DNA from: Terribacillus saccharophilus
GTDB lineage: Bacteria > Bacillota > Bacilli > Bacillales > Amphibacillaceae
NCBI RefSeq assembly: GCF_002272745.1
Contig: NZ_NPBD01000007.1
Location: forward strand, 62,001 to 126,000
Length of the DNA: 64,000 nucleotides
Reading direction: 5' to 3'
The notes under the pieces were generated by a model. It was not told where the DNA came from, made no database searches, and was given only the letters and a program-made list of their open reading frames with translations. The position numbers were made by a program, and so were the translations under genes. Each line of letters begins with the position of its first letter. Positions within the stretch are counted from its first letter, which is position 1. Below are positions 29,233-38,395 of the stretch, in pieces.

Positions 29233-30624
29233 ATGGATTATACAAAATTACTTGATTATGATAAAAAGATTAAGCTAGGTATCGTTGGAGCTTCTCAAGG
29301 ATTTGGTTATACATCGTTAGTACAGCTTAAAAATGTAAATCAGATTGATGTTCGGATTGTTTGTTCAATAGATATTGAAGCAAGTTATAATGCATTAATT
29401 GAAAGCGGATACAACAAAGAAAAAATCGTAATCTGTCATAATGCAGAGGAAATGAAGCGTACGGACGAAAGTGAAATAATTGTTGTGGATGATTACAAAT
29501 TGGTTCTGGAATCAGGAATCTCTTCTGTATTAGAAGCAACTGGAAACATGGATGTTGGAACTTATATTGCGGAAAATGCATTAACACATGGTATCAATGT
29601 GTATATGGTTTCTAAGGAAACGGATAGTTTCAGCGGAACTTATTTTAACCAATTAGCACATGAAAATAACACTGTTTATGCTCTGGTAAATGGAGATCAG
29701 CCCCGCAATCTAGTAGATTTATATTCTTGGGGGAAACTGCTCGGTCTAAACATTGTAGCAGCTGGTAAATCTAGTGAATATGACTTTGTATTTGATAGAG
29801 ACTCTGGAAAACTCACCTATACAGATGGAAAAGAAGTATATCATGATAAGCCAGAGATAATGAATGCATGGGAATATGAAGATACAAGTACGCTGCAGCA
29901 AAGATTTGAATCTTTAAAAGAACTTACTGGAACAATTGCTGCAGATGTTTGTGAAATAAATTTAGTATCTAATGTTTCTGGTTTATTGCCAGCAGCTCCA
30001 GGACTTAATTATCCAATCGCAAAAGTGAACGAATTAGCTGAAATCTTTGTACCTAAAAAAGATGGCGGGATATTAGATCGTTCTGGAGTAGTGGATGTCT
30101 TTTATCAATTAAGAGAAAAGAATGAACCTAGTTTCGCAGGTGGTGTTTTCATCGTTTTTGAGCTTACCAACAACGAAATTATGGTTGATTTATTAAGAGG
30201 TAAAGGTCACATCATTAGTAAGAGTGGAAAGTACGGCTGTATTTATCAGCCATACCACATGATGGGACTGGAAGCACCATTATCAATCATACTTGGAGAA
30301 CGTCTGGGAGTAGGGACACGTCATGATACACGACAAGTTTCCGTTATGGCAGGGGTTGCCGAGGAAGATCTAAAAGCAGGAAATACTTTTACAGTATATG
30401 GACATCATCATGAAATAAAAGATGTTAAGCCACAGTTATTTGAAAGAAATGAAGCGAAAGATGCTGTTCCGTTCTATCTATTAAATAATATAACCCTGAA
30501 AAATGATGTGAATAAAGGTGAGGTGATTGGCTTCGAAGATATTGAAGTTGATTCGACTCAAAAAAACACATTTGACGTATATCAAAAAGGATTATCTTTA
30601 GAAGTTGGGGTAAAATCCTTCTGA
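29233..30624 (+). CDS. Homoserine-dehydrogenase-like NAD(P) enzyme with C-terminal SAF domain
   Basis: This 463-residue protein has an N-terminal Rossmann fold (LGIVGASQGFGYTSLVQLK). The middle substrate domain contains YALVNGDQPRNLVDLYSW and SEYDFVFDRDSGKL. The C-terminal SAF-like domain (ITLKNDVNKGEVIGFEDIEV) is typical of predicted homoserine dehydrogenases of the COG4091 type. That family is poorly characterised. As the only oxidoreductase in a kinase-decarboxylase-transporter cluster, it probably oxidises the acid sugar before phosphorylation. The specific reaction is unknown. Confidence 0.8.
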   Translation: MDYTKLLDYDKKIKLGIVGASQGFGYTSLVQLKNVNQIDVRIVCSIDIEASYNALIESGYNKEKIVICHNAEEMKRTDESEIIVVDDYKLVLESGISSVLEATGNMDVGTYIAENALTHGINVYMVSKETDSFSGTYFNQLAHENNTVYALVNGDQPRNLVDLYSWGKLLGLNIVAAGKSSEYDFVFDRDSGKLTYTDGKEVYHDKPEIMNAWEYEDTSTLQQRFESLKELTGTIAADVCEINLVSNVSGLLPAAPGLNYPIAKVNELAEIFVPKKDGGILDRSGVVDVFYQLREKNEPSFAGGVFIVFELTNNEIMVDLLRGKGHIISKSGKYGCIYQPYHMMGLEAPLSIILGERLGVGTRHDTRQVSVMAGVAEEDLKAGNTFTVYGHHHEIKDVKPQLFERNEAKDAVPFYLLNNITLKNDVNKGEVIGFEDIEVDSTQKNTFDVYQKGLSLEVGVKSF

Positions 30625-30640
30625 AATTGATTATTATGCA

Positions 30641-30686
30641 AAAAAAGGACTGCACATCTGTACTATACGGAGATGCAGTCCTTTTT
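30641..30686 (+). terminator. Terminator of acid-sugar cluster 2
   Basis: AAAAAGGACTGCA pairs with TGCAGTCCTTTTT, with an additional CATCT/AGATG inner pairing, followed by TTAAATT. Confidence 0.85.
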
Positions 30687-30962
30687 AAATTCAAGCTTTT
30701 GGCTCTGCATCAATGACAGTTAAGAATTTATTACTCCAAATAGCCTCATGATGATTTAATATCTTTTGCGCCAGCGATGAAATACGATCGATAGATTAAA
30801 GAAAAAAGGTTTACTTAAATTTTCTTGTGGTAAGTTGAATGAGCAGCTTTTGATTTAAAATTGATAGTTTCTGATCTTATAATAGAAACATAGTAAAGGT
30901 TTCATTGTATGGTGTAGAACCACCTGCAACATGAAATACTCTTAAACAACAGGTGGGATAAA
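30687..30962. other. Intergenic region before the lipoprotein gene
   Basis: No gene is visible. It should contain the lipoprotein promoter. A TATAAT lies at 30878-30883 without a clear -35 partner. Confidence 0.4.
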
Positions 30963-32066
30963 GTGAAAAAACTAATTATGGCAGGTGCTTGCCTTGCAGT
31001 TATTCCGGCTTTATTGTTATCAGGCTGTTCGCAGGAAGCAACTTCGCAAGACCAAGAGCCAGAGTCAAAAGAAAAGTCAGAAATGAGCTCGGATGAGCAG
31101 GCAGCAAGTTCTCCGGAATCTGCGACAGAGGCAAACTATCAAGCTATTAAACCTTCTGAGGCAGCTAAACCGCTGGAAAGTCATTATACAGAAACACAGC
31201 TGGCGGAAATGCCAACAACAGAGGCGCATGGGGATGACACGAAGAGAAGTGTTCCTTTAGGTCAAACCTTGGAAAAGGGAACGGAAGATGAAACAGAAGG
31301 ACCGCTTCAGAAAAATAGAATAGTTTCTTATTATGGTCATCCTGATTCTACTAGCATGGGGATTCTCGGAGAATACAGTCCAGAGGAGTTAATGGAGAAA
31401 TTGAAGGACCAAACAAAGGCTTATTCAGAACTGGACCCTGAGAGACCGGCTATTCCAGCAATTGAATTGATCGCAACGGTTGCCCAGCGAAATCCTGGGG
31501 AGGATGGGCTTTATATGCATGCGACAGCTGATGAGGATATTGAAAGATATGCGAAGTTAGCCGAAGAGAATAATGCGCTGCTGATCCTCGATGTTCAATT
31601 AGGTCGAGACAATATTATGAATCAAGTGAAATCATTGGAGAAATATTTGAAATTGCCTTATGTTCACTTAGCCATTGATACAGAATTTCATGTGAAAGAG
31701 GGGCAGGTTCCCGGAGAAAATTTGGGGCATGTTGATGGTGAGAATGTACAGGAAGCAATTGACTATGTATCAAATCTAGCGTCTGAGAATGAACTTCCTG
31801 ACAAGCTTGTCATCGTCCACCAATTTGCAGACATCATTATCAGCAATAAAGAAGCTATCCATCCCACAGAGAACGTGGAAGTGGTGCTGAATAATGATGG
31901 CCATGGCATTGCAGCTTTAAAACGATCAGGTTATCATCAGCTTGTACATAATCAGCCTATCCAATATGGCGGATTCAAGGTATTTTATCAGAAAGACGAA
32001 CCTGTCATGACACCGGAAGAGGTTCTGGAACTAGATCCTGCACCTGCATTTGTTAATTACCAATAG
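30963..32066 (+). CDS. Lipoprotein of unknown function, possibly TIM-barrel
   Basis: This 367-residue secreted lipoprotein has a signal peptide ending in lipobox LLSGC (Cys at about residue 22) and an acidic, Ser/Glu/Ala-rich linker to about residue 110. A folded domain follows, with regular beta-alpha character (IVSYYGHPDSTSMGILGEY, LLILDVQLGRDNIMN, YVHLAIDTEFHV, LVIVHQFADII). The acidic strand-end residues suggest a TIM-barrel glycosidase-like fold, but I recognise no specific family. The GTG start follows AGGTGGG. It precedes cutC by about 50 bases. Confidence 0.75.
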   Translation: MKKLIMAGACLAVIPALLLSGCSQEATSQDQEPESKEKSEMSSDEQAASSPESATEANYQAIKPSEAAKPLESHYTETQLAEMPTTEAHGDDTKRSVPLGQTLEKGTEDETEGPLQKNRIVSYYGHPDSTSMGILGEYSPEELMEKLKDQTKAYSELDPERPAIPAIELIATVAQRNPGEDGLYMHATADEDIERYAKLAEENNALLILDVQLGRDNIMNQVKSLEKYLKLPYVHLAIDTEFHVKEGQVPGENLGHVDGENVQEAIDYVSNLASENELPDKLVIVHQFADIIISNKEAIHPTENVEVVLNNDGHGIAALKRSGYHQLVHNQPIQYGGFKVFYQKDEPVMTPEEVLELDPAPAFVNYQ

Positions 32067-32120
32067 TGATACTACGATTGAAACACAGCTAGTCATATTA
32101 TAAGTAAGGTGGATATACAT

Positions 32121-32753
32121 ATGCTTAAAGAAGTCTGCGTAGAGAATTTCACGAATGTCCCCGAAGTCATCGCTAAAGGTGCTGACAGGATTGAACTGTG
32201 TGACAACCTTGCGGCAGGAGGTACCACAGTGAGCCACGGTGTAGCGGAAGTGACGATTACCTATTGCCACGGTAAAAACATCAAGGTTATGAGCATGGTA
32301 AGGCCAAGAGGCGGTAATTTTGTTTTTAGTAAAGAAGAAGTGGACATGATGAAGCGAGATCTAGTTCATTTAAAGGAATTAGGAACAGATGGCGTTGTGC
32401 TTGGTTGTTTAAACGACACTGGCTGGATTGATGAAGATGCTATGATCACCTTACTGGATGTAGCAAAAGGACTGGACATAACCTTTCACATGGCGTTTGA
32501 CCAAATAAGTACTGAAAATCAACTTAAAGCGATTGATTGGCTGGCGGAACACAGGGTACAACGAATCCTTACCCATGGAGGTCCGCTAGATAAGAAGATT
32601 GAAGAGAATTTAGTCAGGTTGAAGGAATATATCGACTATGCAAATGGCAGAATCATTATCCTTCCTGGTGGAGGAATTTCTACTAAGAATCTTGATTTGA
32701 TCACATCTACATTAAATGTAAGAGAAGTACATGGGACAAAAATAGTTGATTGA
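32121..32753 (+). CDS. cutC: CutC-family protein
   Basis: This 210-residue TIM-barrel protein has the hallmark opening EVCVENFTNVPEVIAKGADR, then IELCDNLAAGGTTVS. MVRPRGGNFVFS, LGCLNDTGWID, FHMAFDQI and LPGGGIS are also present. CutC was first linked to copper tolerance in E. coli. That role is disputed in later work, so only family membership is claimed. ATG 32121 follows AAGGTGG. A GTG twelve bases earlier would overlap that site. It ends before the terminator at 32758. Confidence 0.9.
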   Translation: MLKEVCVENFTNVPEVIAKGADRIELCDNLAAGGTTVSHGVAEVTITYCHGKNIKVMSMVRPRGGNFVFSKEEVDMMKRDLVHLKELGTDGVVLGCLNDTGWIDEDAMITLLDVAKGLDITFHMAFDQISTENQLKAIDWLAEHRVQRILTHGGPLDKKIEENLVRLKEYIDYANGRIIILPGGGISTKNLDLITSTLNVREVHGTKIVD

Positions 32754-32757
32754 AAAA

Positions 32758-32793
32758 CAGCCCCTTCTGTGAAAACAGAGGGGCTGCTTTTAG
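32758..32793. terminator. Bidirectional terminator between cutC and pcp
   Basis: CAGCCCCTTCTG pairs with CAGAGGGGCTG around TGAAAA, flanked by A-run and TTTTAG. Its sequence is almost the same as the hairpin at 13165-13198. Confidence 0.85.
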
Positions 32794-32795
32794 TT

Positions 32796-33392
32796 CTAGA
32801 TTTCTCCAATAATAACCCGCACAGCCTCTTCTAAATCCTTCACTGACCAAGAAGGCAGCTTAGGATTGGTCAATGCCAATTCATGATGTGCTGGTATATG
32901 CACGAATCCTGAAATCATATCCAGCTTATTTGTTTCGATATGATGTCTGACTGTGTACATTGTTTGGTTGCATAAATAGGTGCCTGCGGTGTTGGAAATC
33001 TTCGCAGGTAAGTTATGTTCCTGCAGTTTTGCCACCATGTTTTTAATTGGCAAGGTCGAAAAGTAGGCATCAGGTGCATCCTCTAGTATTTTTTGCCCGT
33101 CATACTGATTTCCAGCATTGTCTGCTTCTCCGTCCATGCAGTTTATCGCTATTCTTTCCGGTGTAATTCTATTTCTACCGGCAGCTAGCCCTAAAGAAAT
33201 GACAACAGAGGGCTGATGATCTTCTATATGTTCTAAGATGACGCTGGACGTTTTTGTGAAATCTACGGGGAGCACCTTGCCGATTATCTTGTTCCCGTTT
33301 ATTGTTTCTCCGTCTAGGTTGCGGACAATCACTTCTGTAGGATTTGATTTCATCCCCAAAAAAGCTTCAAATCCAGTGAGTAAGATGTTCAA
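32796..33392 (-). CDS. pcp: Pyrrolidone-carboxylate peptidase (C15)
   Basis: This 198-residue cytosolic cysteine peptidase removes N-terminal pyroglutamate from peptides. The catalytic triad is visible as Glu79 in ITPERIAIN, Cys141 in NTAGTYLCNQ and His165 in GFVHIPAHH. The N-terminal LLTGFEAFLGMKSNPTE is the family opening. The TTG start follows AAGGAG. It is 15 bases downstream of the S9 peptidase and probably co-transcribed, which fits the peptide-catabolism region. Confidence 0.94.
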   Translation of the reverse strand: MNILLTGFEAFLGMKSNPTEVIVRNLDGETINGNKIIGKVLPVDFTKTSSVILEHIEDHQPSVVISLGLAAGRNRITPERIAINCMDGEADNAGNQYDGQKILEDAPDAYFSTLPIKNMVAKLQEHNLPAKISNTAGTYLCNQTMYTVRHHIETNKLDMISGFVHIPAHHELALTNPKLPSWSVKDLEEAVRVIIGEI

Positions 33393-33407
33393 TTTTACTT
33401 CTCCTTT

Positions 33408-35393
33408 TTATTTCAAATACTGATCGAACCAGTCCGTTATTTCATTCAAGCGAATAATACGTAAACCAGGATCTCCGCTTCGTGAAAGCTCATGATTTGA
33501 TTCTGGAAAACGTACAAACCGTGTAGGTTTCTTTTGTTGTTTCAATGCCAAATACAATTGTTCGGCTTGTTCAATCGGGCAGCGATAATCATTTTCGCTA
33601 TGCAAAATGAGCAGTGGTGTTTCCACATCTTTTACATATCGAAGCGGGGAGATTCTCCATAGCTCCTCGGGGTCTTCCATAACAGTTGTCTTGTGCTCCC
33701 ATTCAGTAAAGTAGTGGCCGATGTCACTCACACCATTGAAGCTGAGCCAGTTACTAATCGAGCGTTGCGTAACTGCCGCTTTAAATTTGTTCGTATGGCC
33801 GACAATCCAGTTCGTCATGAAGCCGCCATAGCTTCCACCAGTTACACCTAAGCGTGATGAATCAAGCCACTTATAGTTTTCCAAAGCATAATCTACAGCG
33901 ACCATTACATCGTCATAGTCAATGCCCCCATAGTCTCCGCGAACGGCATCGACAAATTGCTGTCCATAGCCATGACTACCTCTTGGATTCATGAATAGGA
34001 CACCATAACCTTTTCCGGCAAGCACCTGAAACTCGTGCATGAAAGCATGACTGTACATCGCGTGCGGACCGCCATGAATTTCTAGGACAAGTGGATACGT
34101 TTCGCCATCCTTGAAGCCTGTTGGTTTCATAATCCAGCCTTGCAGCTCGGTTCCATCATTGGCTTTAAAACGGAAGTCCTCTGGAATTGATAATTCTTTT
34201 GTTTGAAGTAACTGCTCATTAATTGATGTTAAACGTTGCTCTTCATTCCCAGATAAAGTTGATACAAATAGATCGCCAGGAATACCGGTCTGACTTACTG
34301 CATACACAAATCGGTCTTGATCCTTATCGGTACTGAACGCATAAACCTGACGTTTCCCATCAACAACTGTGCTAATTTGTTTATCTAACGTCACTTGATA
34401 TAAGTTAGTTGATCCTAGTTCACTAGCTAAGAAGAATAGGGCGTCATTTGTCTTGCTCCAGATGGCGCCAGTACTTGCAGTTCCTGTGCCCATATCATTA
34501 ATCGCAACATCATTGCACTCCGCATCCAATTCACTCGTTAAACAGGTGAGTTCTTTTGTTGCAAGATCCAGCGACCATACTCTAGTAAGCGTGGCTCCTT
34601 TGTATTCCAAATCATCACCTAATAAAGACAGCTTTGTTCCATCCGGAGAATAGTTCGGCGTGTAGAATCTTTTATCGCTGCTCGTAAGTTTTTCTGTGTT
34701 ATTCGTAGTCAAATCTAACTGATAAATATCCGAGAAAAACGTCTGCTCAGGATCCTCTGAACGGTTGGCGCTATATGCGACATGCATTCCATCTGGTGAA
34801 AATGCAGGAGAATGATGATCATATTGACCGTCAGTTAGTAAGGATTCTGTACCAGTTTGCAAATCTATTAATACGAGGTGCTCGAAGGTTTCGTCCGAAA
34901 AACCTTTCGCATCTGATTTGTATTTCAGATTCGTTGTAATGTAAGGCTTTAGTTTTTCATCTCTCTTTTCCTGTTTTGTTTCTTTTTCCTTAAAGCTGTC
35001 TGATGCGGTTAACGGTACGGTAACGAGAATCTTCTTACCGTCGGGTGACAATACAGGCTGAGAAGCACCTCTTTTAAAAGTGGTAACCTGACTGGCTTCC
35101 CCACCATTAAAAGCAATTTTCCAGATTTGCTGCTTCTTGGAGCGATTAGATACAAAGAATATATATCGCCCATCAGGGGACCATCTCGGCTGTACATCTG
35201 AGAAATTACCTTGGGTAAATTGAGTGATTTCCTTTGAGTCCACGTGCATTAGGAATAGATTTGATTGGTATTTTTCTTTGTCGTTAATTACTCGTTTCAC
35301 AAAAACAACCCAACTACCATCTGGAGATAGCTGCGGATCCGATATAAATGAAAAATCGAATAAATCTTGTGCTGAAAGACCGTTTGTTGTCAT
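33408..35393 (-). CDS. S9-family oligopeptidase (acylaminoacyl-peptidase-like)
   Basis: This 661-residue serine peptidase has an N-terminal beta-propeller with TolB-like repeats (residues about 10-390; SPDGKKI, SPDGRYIFFVSNR, SPDGTKLSLLG). An alpha/beta-hydrolase domain follows. The nucleophile lies in VTGGSYGGFMTNW, the Asp in LILHSENDYRCP and the His in FPESNHELSRSG. The propeller limits access to short peptides. It resembles B. subtilis YuxL. The start at 35393 has AGGAGGCAG upstream. The nine extra upstream codons are not supported. Confidence 0.92.
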   Translation of the reverse strand: MTTNGLSAQDLFDFSFISDPQLSPDGSWVVFVKRVINDKEKYQSNLFLMHVDSKEITQFTQGNFSDVQPRWSPDGRYIFFVSNRSKKQQIWKIAFNGGEASQVTTFKRGASQPVLSPDGKKILVTVPLTASDSFKEKETKQEKRDEKLKPYITTNLKYKSDAKGFSDETFEHLVLIDLQTGTESLLTDGQYDHHSPAFSPDGMHVAYSANRSEDPEQTFFSDIYQLDLTTNNTEKLTSSDKRFYTPNYSPDGTKLSLLGDDLEYKGATLTRVWSLDLATKELTCLTSELDAECNDVAINDMGTGTASTGAIWSKTNDALFFLASELGSTNLYQVTLDKQISTVVDGKRQVYAFSTDKDQDRFVYAVSQTGIPGDLFVSTLSGNEEQRLTSINEQLLQTKELSIPEDFRFKANDGTELQGWIMKPTGFKDGETYPLVLEIHGGPHAMYSHAFMHEFQVLAGKGYGVLFMNPRGSHGYGQQFVDAVRGDYGGIDYDDVMVAVDYALENYKWLDSSRLGVTGGSYGGFMTNWIVGHTNKFKAAVTQRSISNWLSFNGVSDIGHYFTEWEHKTTVMEDPEELWRISPLRYVKDVETPLLILHSENDYRCPIEQAEQLYLALKQQKKPTRFVRFPESNHELSRSGDPGLRIIRLNEITDWFDQYLK

Positions 35394-35494
35394 ATTTTGC
35401 TGCCTCCTGTCCCGGAACATCTATTTATTTGTCGTGATATGGGACAAGTTTCTCAAAATAAGCTTTGCCTATTAAGAAACTTGTCCACGCATTC

Positions 35495-36622
35495 TTATAC
35501 TAATTCGCCATTTATATAGGTTTGTACTGCTTTATTTCTCAAATCGAATGGGTTGCCGGTCCAGAGAACAAAGTCAGCATCCTTGCCAACTTCAACTGAA
35601 CCAACTCGATCGTCTACGCCTAGATGCTTCGCCGCATTTAGTGTAATAGCTTTAAGAGCCTCTTTTTCTGGCAGACCATATTTAACAGCTAAAATCGCAC
35701 TTGTCATTAGATGCTCAATCGCAATTACAGGATGATCGGTTGTGATGGAGAATGGTACAGATTCTTCTGCTAGTGCCAACAGTGTATTCCAGCCTTTATC
35801 GGCCAGCTCTATTTTTGAGCGAGGTGTCATTGTCGGGCCTACTGACACACGAATGTCGTGTTTAGCGATGAACGGTGCTATTTGATGTCCCTCTGTGCAA
35901 TGCTCAATCGTTAAATCAATTTCAAATTCCTTTTTTAAGCGTAGAACAGTGACAATATCATCAGCGCGGTGGGCATGTACACGAAGCGGTATTTCTTTAT
36001 TCAATACTTTGACGATATGCTCTAAGCCTAGGTTTCTGGCTGCTTTTCCTACTTCGCGATCTTCCTTATATGTTTGTGCCTCAATAAATTTCTCGCGAAG
36101 AATGGCTGCGATTCCCATTCTAGTTGTCGGCATTCTACCTTTATCACCGTGGAACCGTTTTGGATTCTCTCCTGTTGCTGCTTTTAGACCTGAAGGATTA
36201 CGAATGACCATTTCATCTACGATTGTCCCTGTCGTTTTTAACACACACATTTCTCCGCCAATTACATTGGCACTCCCAGGCATAACTTGGACTGTGGTAA
36301 CACCTGAACGCCTGGCATCTTCAAATCCTCTATCCAGTGGGTTTATTCCATCAATTGCGCGCACCTGTGGCGTGGCTGCAGCGCTCGTTTCATTGAAGTC
36401 ATGTCCTTCTTTTCCTATTCCTTCTTCATGTACACCTAAATGGGTATGTACATCAATTAATCCTGGAGTAAAGTATGTACCGCTAGCATCAATGATTTCA
36501 TATCCATCTGGAATGCTGGATGTATCTATAGAAGTGAATTTGCCGTCCTTTATTAAAATCGTTGTACCGCTAAATGTCTTTCCTGTTCCGTCTACACCAG
36601 ATACATTTGTTATGGCCTTCAT
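35495..36622 (-). CDS. Amidohydrolase (imidazolonepropionase-like)
   Basis: This 375-residue metal-dependent hydrolase has the metal-binding GLIDVHTHLGVHEEG near residue 60. Further His ligands lie in RVHAHRADD and LTIEHCTEGH, with the catalytic Asp in ITTDHPVIA. The C-terminal DRVGSVEVGKDADFVLWTG is typical of cyclic amidohydrolases. Its location beside peptidases and an Lrp regulator suggests a dipeptidase or amide hydrolase. The substrate is not known. ATG 36622 follows GGAGG. Confidence 0.88.
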   Translation of the reverse strand: MKAITNVSGVDGTGKTFSGTTILIKDGKFTSIDTSSIPDGYEIIDASGTYFTPGLIDVHTHLGVHEEGIGKEGHDFNETSAAATPQVRAIDGINPLDRGFEDARRSGVTTVQVMPGSANVIGGEMCVLKTTGTIVDEMVIRNPSGLKAATGENPKRFHGDKGRMPTTRMGIAAILREKFIEAQTYKEDREVGKAARNLGLEHIVKVLNKEIPLRVHAHRADDIVTVLRLKKEFEIDLTIEHCTEGHQIAPFIAKHDIRVSVGPTMTPRSKIELADKGWNTLLALAEESVPFSITTDHPVIAIEHLMTSAILAVKYGLPEKEALKAITLNAAKHLGVDDRVGSVEVGKDADFVLWTGNPFDLRNKAVQTYINGELV

Positions 36623-36810
36623 ACAATAACCTCCATAAATATCTAAATTATCATTGATTTCTGAAAATTTATCCAATATAATACCCTCTATACCTAATTC
36701 CTAATTACGATATTAAATCAATTTTCGAATATTGTAAATGTTCTTCAATGTAAGGTTATGTATCAAAAAGGGGAGTATAATAGTAGAAAAGTCCGAAAGT
36801 AGGAAGAGTA

Positions 36811-37257
36811 GTGGAGTATCAAATCGATGAGTTAGACCGCGGTATTATCCGAATGTTATCCAAGGATGGCCGCTTAGCTTTTTCAGAAATAGCAAGTGAA
36901 TTAAAAGTAACGGAGAAGACAATCAGACTTCGTTACAAAAATTTAGTGCAGCATAACATCATTGAAGTAGTAGGCGTAGTGAATCCAATCGCACTCGGTT
37001 TAAAAGCTGGAGCGATTATTCAAATAAAAACGAAGCAAGGAACGATTACAAAGGTAAGAGAAGCGCTTAGCACGATAAAAGAAGTTCGCTATATAACGAT
37101 GACTAGCGGAAACTATCAGCTGCTGATTCAAATTAATGTCCGAAGCCAGGAAGATATAAAGGACTGTATGCTCAAGCTGGACGGTATCGAAGGAATCACT
37201 GAAATCAATACGATCATTCAATTAGAAAACTATAAAAATACATTCGAATATCTATAG
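36811..37257 (+). CDS. Lrp/AsnC-family regulator
   Basis: This 148-residue regulator has an N-terminal helix-turn-helix (IIRMLSKDGRLAFSEIASEL, KVTEKTIRLRYKNL) and a C-terminal RAM domain (GAIIQIKTKQGTI, VRYITMTSGNYQLLIQINV). Such proteins sense amino acids. It is divergent from the amidohydrolase and 15 bases upstream of the M42 peptidase. It is therefore well placed to couple the peptide-use genes on both sides to amino-acid supply. The GTG start has AGGAAG upstream. Confidence 0.9.
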   Translation: MEYQIDELDRGIIRMLSKDGRLAFSEIASELKVTEKTIRLRYKNLVQHNIIEVVGVVNPIALGLKAGAIIQIKTKQGTITKVREALSTIKEVRYITMTSGNYQLLIQINVRSQEDIKDCMLKLDGIEGITEINTIIQLENYKNTFEYL

Positions 37258-37272
37258 AAAGGAGCTGCTCGC

Positions 37273-38331
37273 TTGATTGAATTAGTAAAGAAGCTAACAA
37301 GTCTGCAGGGCCCAAGCGGCTACGAACAGGAAGTTAGTTATTTTCTAAAAGATTATCTAAAGGATAAGGTAGATGAAGTGGTGATAGATCCTATTGGTAA
37401 TGTCATCGCCAAGAAGAAAGGTACAAGCCCAGGACCTAGCATTCTGTTAACAGCTCATATGGATGAAGTCGGTTTTATTGTGAAAAAGATAGAAACAAAC
37501 GGATTTCTGCGATTTGAAAAGCTAGGCGGTAATGATGATCGGAATCTTGTGGCACAGCCGGTAAAGGTACTAGGCGAGGAAGGTCATATCAATGGAGTGA
37601 TTGGAACACTTTCTGCACACTTTGCTAAATTTGATGACGCGCAAAAGGTGAGAAAACATAGTCAGCTATACATAGATGTTGGAGTAAGATCTTATCAGGA
37701 AGTACTAGAAATGGGCATTGAAGTAGGGGCTCCTGTTACTTGGGGTTCTGAACTGCAGACCATCGGAACTGCTGAAAAACCTAGGATACGTGCCAAGTCA
37801 CTAGATGATCGTGCAGGGTGTGCCGTTATTCTACAAGTCTTAGAAGAAATAGAGCAAGATTTCGCAGGTGAGCTCATTTGTTTATTCACAGTTCAGGAAG
37901 AAGTCGGATTAAGAGGAGCAAAAACAGCATCCGAACATATTGATGCAGATGTTGCTATCGCAATTGATACAACTGCAGTGAGCGATACGTTTGAGCAAAC
38001 GATGGATCAGACTCTCAGCTTAGGAAATGGGACCGGAATTAAGGTGATGGATGCAAGTTTAATCGTTCCGAAAACAATGAAGAAGCTGCTCGTTCAGCTG
38101 GCAAAGGAAAGAAACATTCCTTATCAACTAGAAGTGTTTACTGGAATTGGGACAGACGGCGGGGCAGTCACTTACGCCAACAAAGGCATTCCAACAGGGG
38201 TGTTATCGATTCCTTCTCGTTACACACATTCAAGCATCGAACTTATCGACTTAGGCGATCTTATCGCAACCAAGGATTTAGTCAAAGCCTTTGTAAAGAG
38301 TCTCGATGAACAATCACGTTTCCCTTTCTGA
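37273..38331 (+). CDS. M42-family metallo-aminopeptidase
   Basis: This 352-residue cytoplasmic di-metal peptidase forms large tetrahedral complexes in known members. Metal ligands lie in LLTAHMDEVGFIV (His/Asp), SLDDRAGCAV (bridging Asp), VQEEVGLRGA (catalytic Glu pair), AIDTT and the late YTHSSIELIDLGDL. The TTG start has AAAGGAG upstream. It is co-directional with the Lrp gene and probably co-transcribed. It trims peptides brought in by the Dpp system downstream. Confidence 0.92.
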   Translation: MIELVKKLTSLQGPSGYEQEVSYFLKDYLKDKVDEVVIDPIGNVIAKKKGTSPGPSILLTAHMDEVGFIVKKIETNGFLRFEKLGGNDDRNLVAQPVKVLGEEGHINGVIGTLSAHFAKFDDAQKVRKHSQLYIDVGVRSYQEVLEMGIEVGAPVTWGSELQTIGTAEKPRIRAKSLDDRAGCAVILQVLEEIEQDFAGELICLFTVQEEVGLRGAKTASEHIDADVAIAIDTTAVSDTFEQTMDQTLSLGNGTGIKVMDASLIVPKTMKKLLVQLAKERNIPYQLEVFTGIGTDGGAVTYANKGIPTGVLSIPSRYTHSSIELIDLGDLIATKDLVKAFVKSLDEQSRFPF

Positions 38332-38395
38332 TCTACATATTTTTTTAAGTTAATTAGTTAGAAAATTTATAATAATCATTCAAAGGCGGGTCATT

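Noticed and set aside
35895..36629. 244-codon plus-strand frame opposite the amidohydrolase
   Set aside because: It lies fully antisense to a gene with clear catalytic motifs, and its composition (Ser/Pro/Phe-rich) is typical of a shadow frame.
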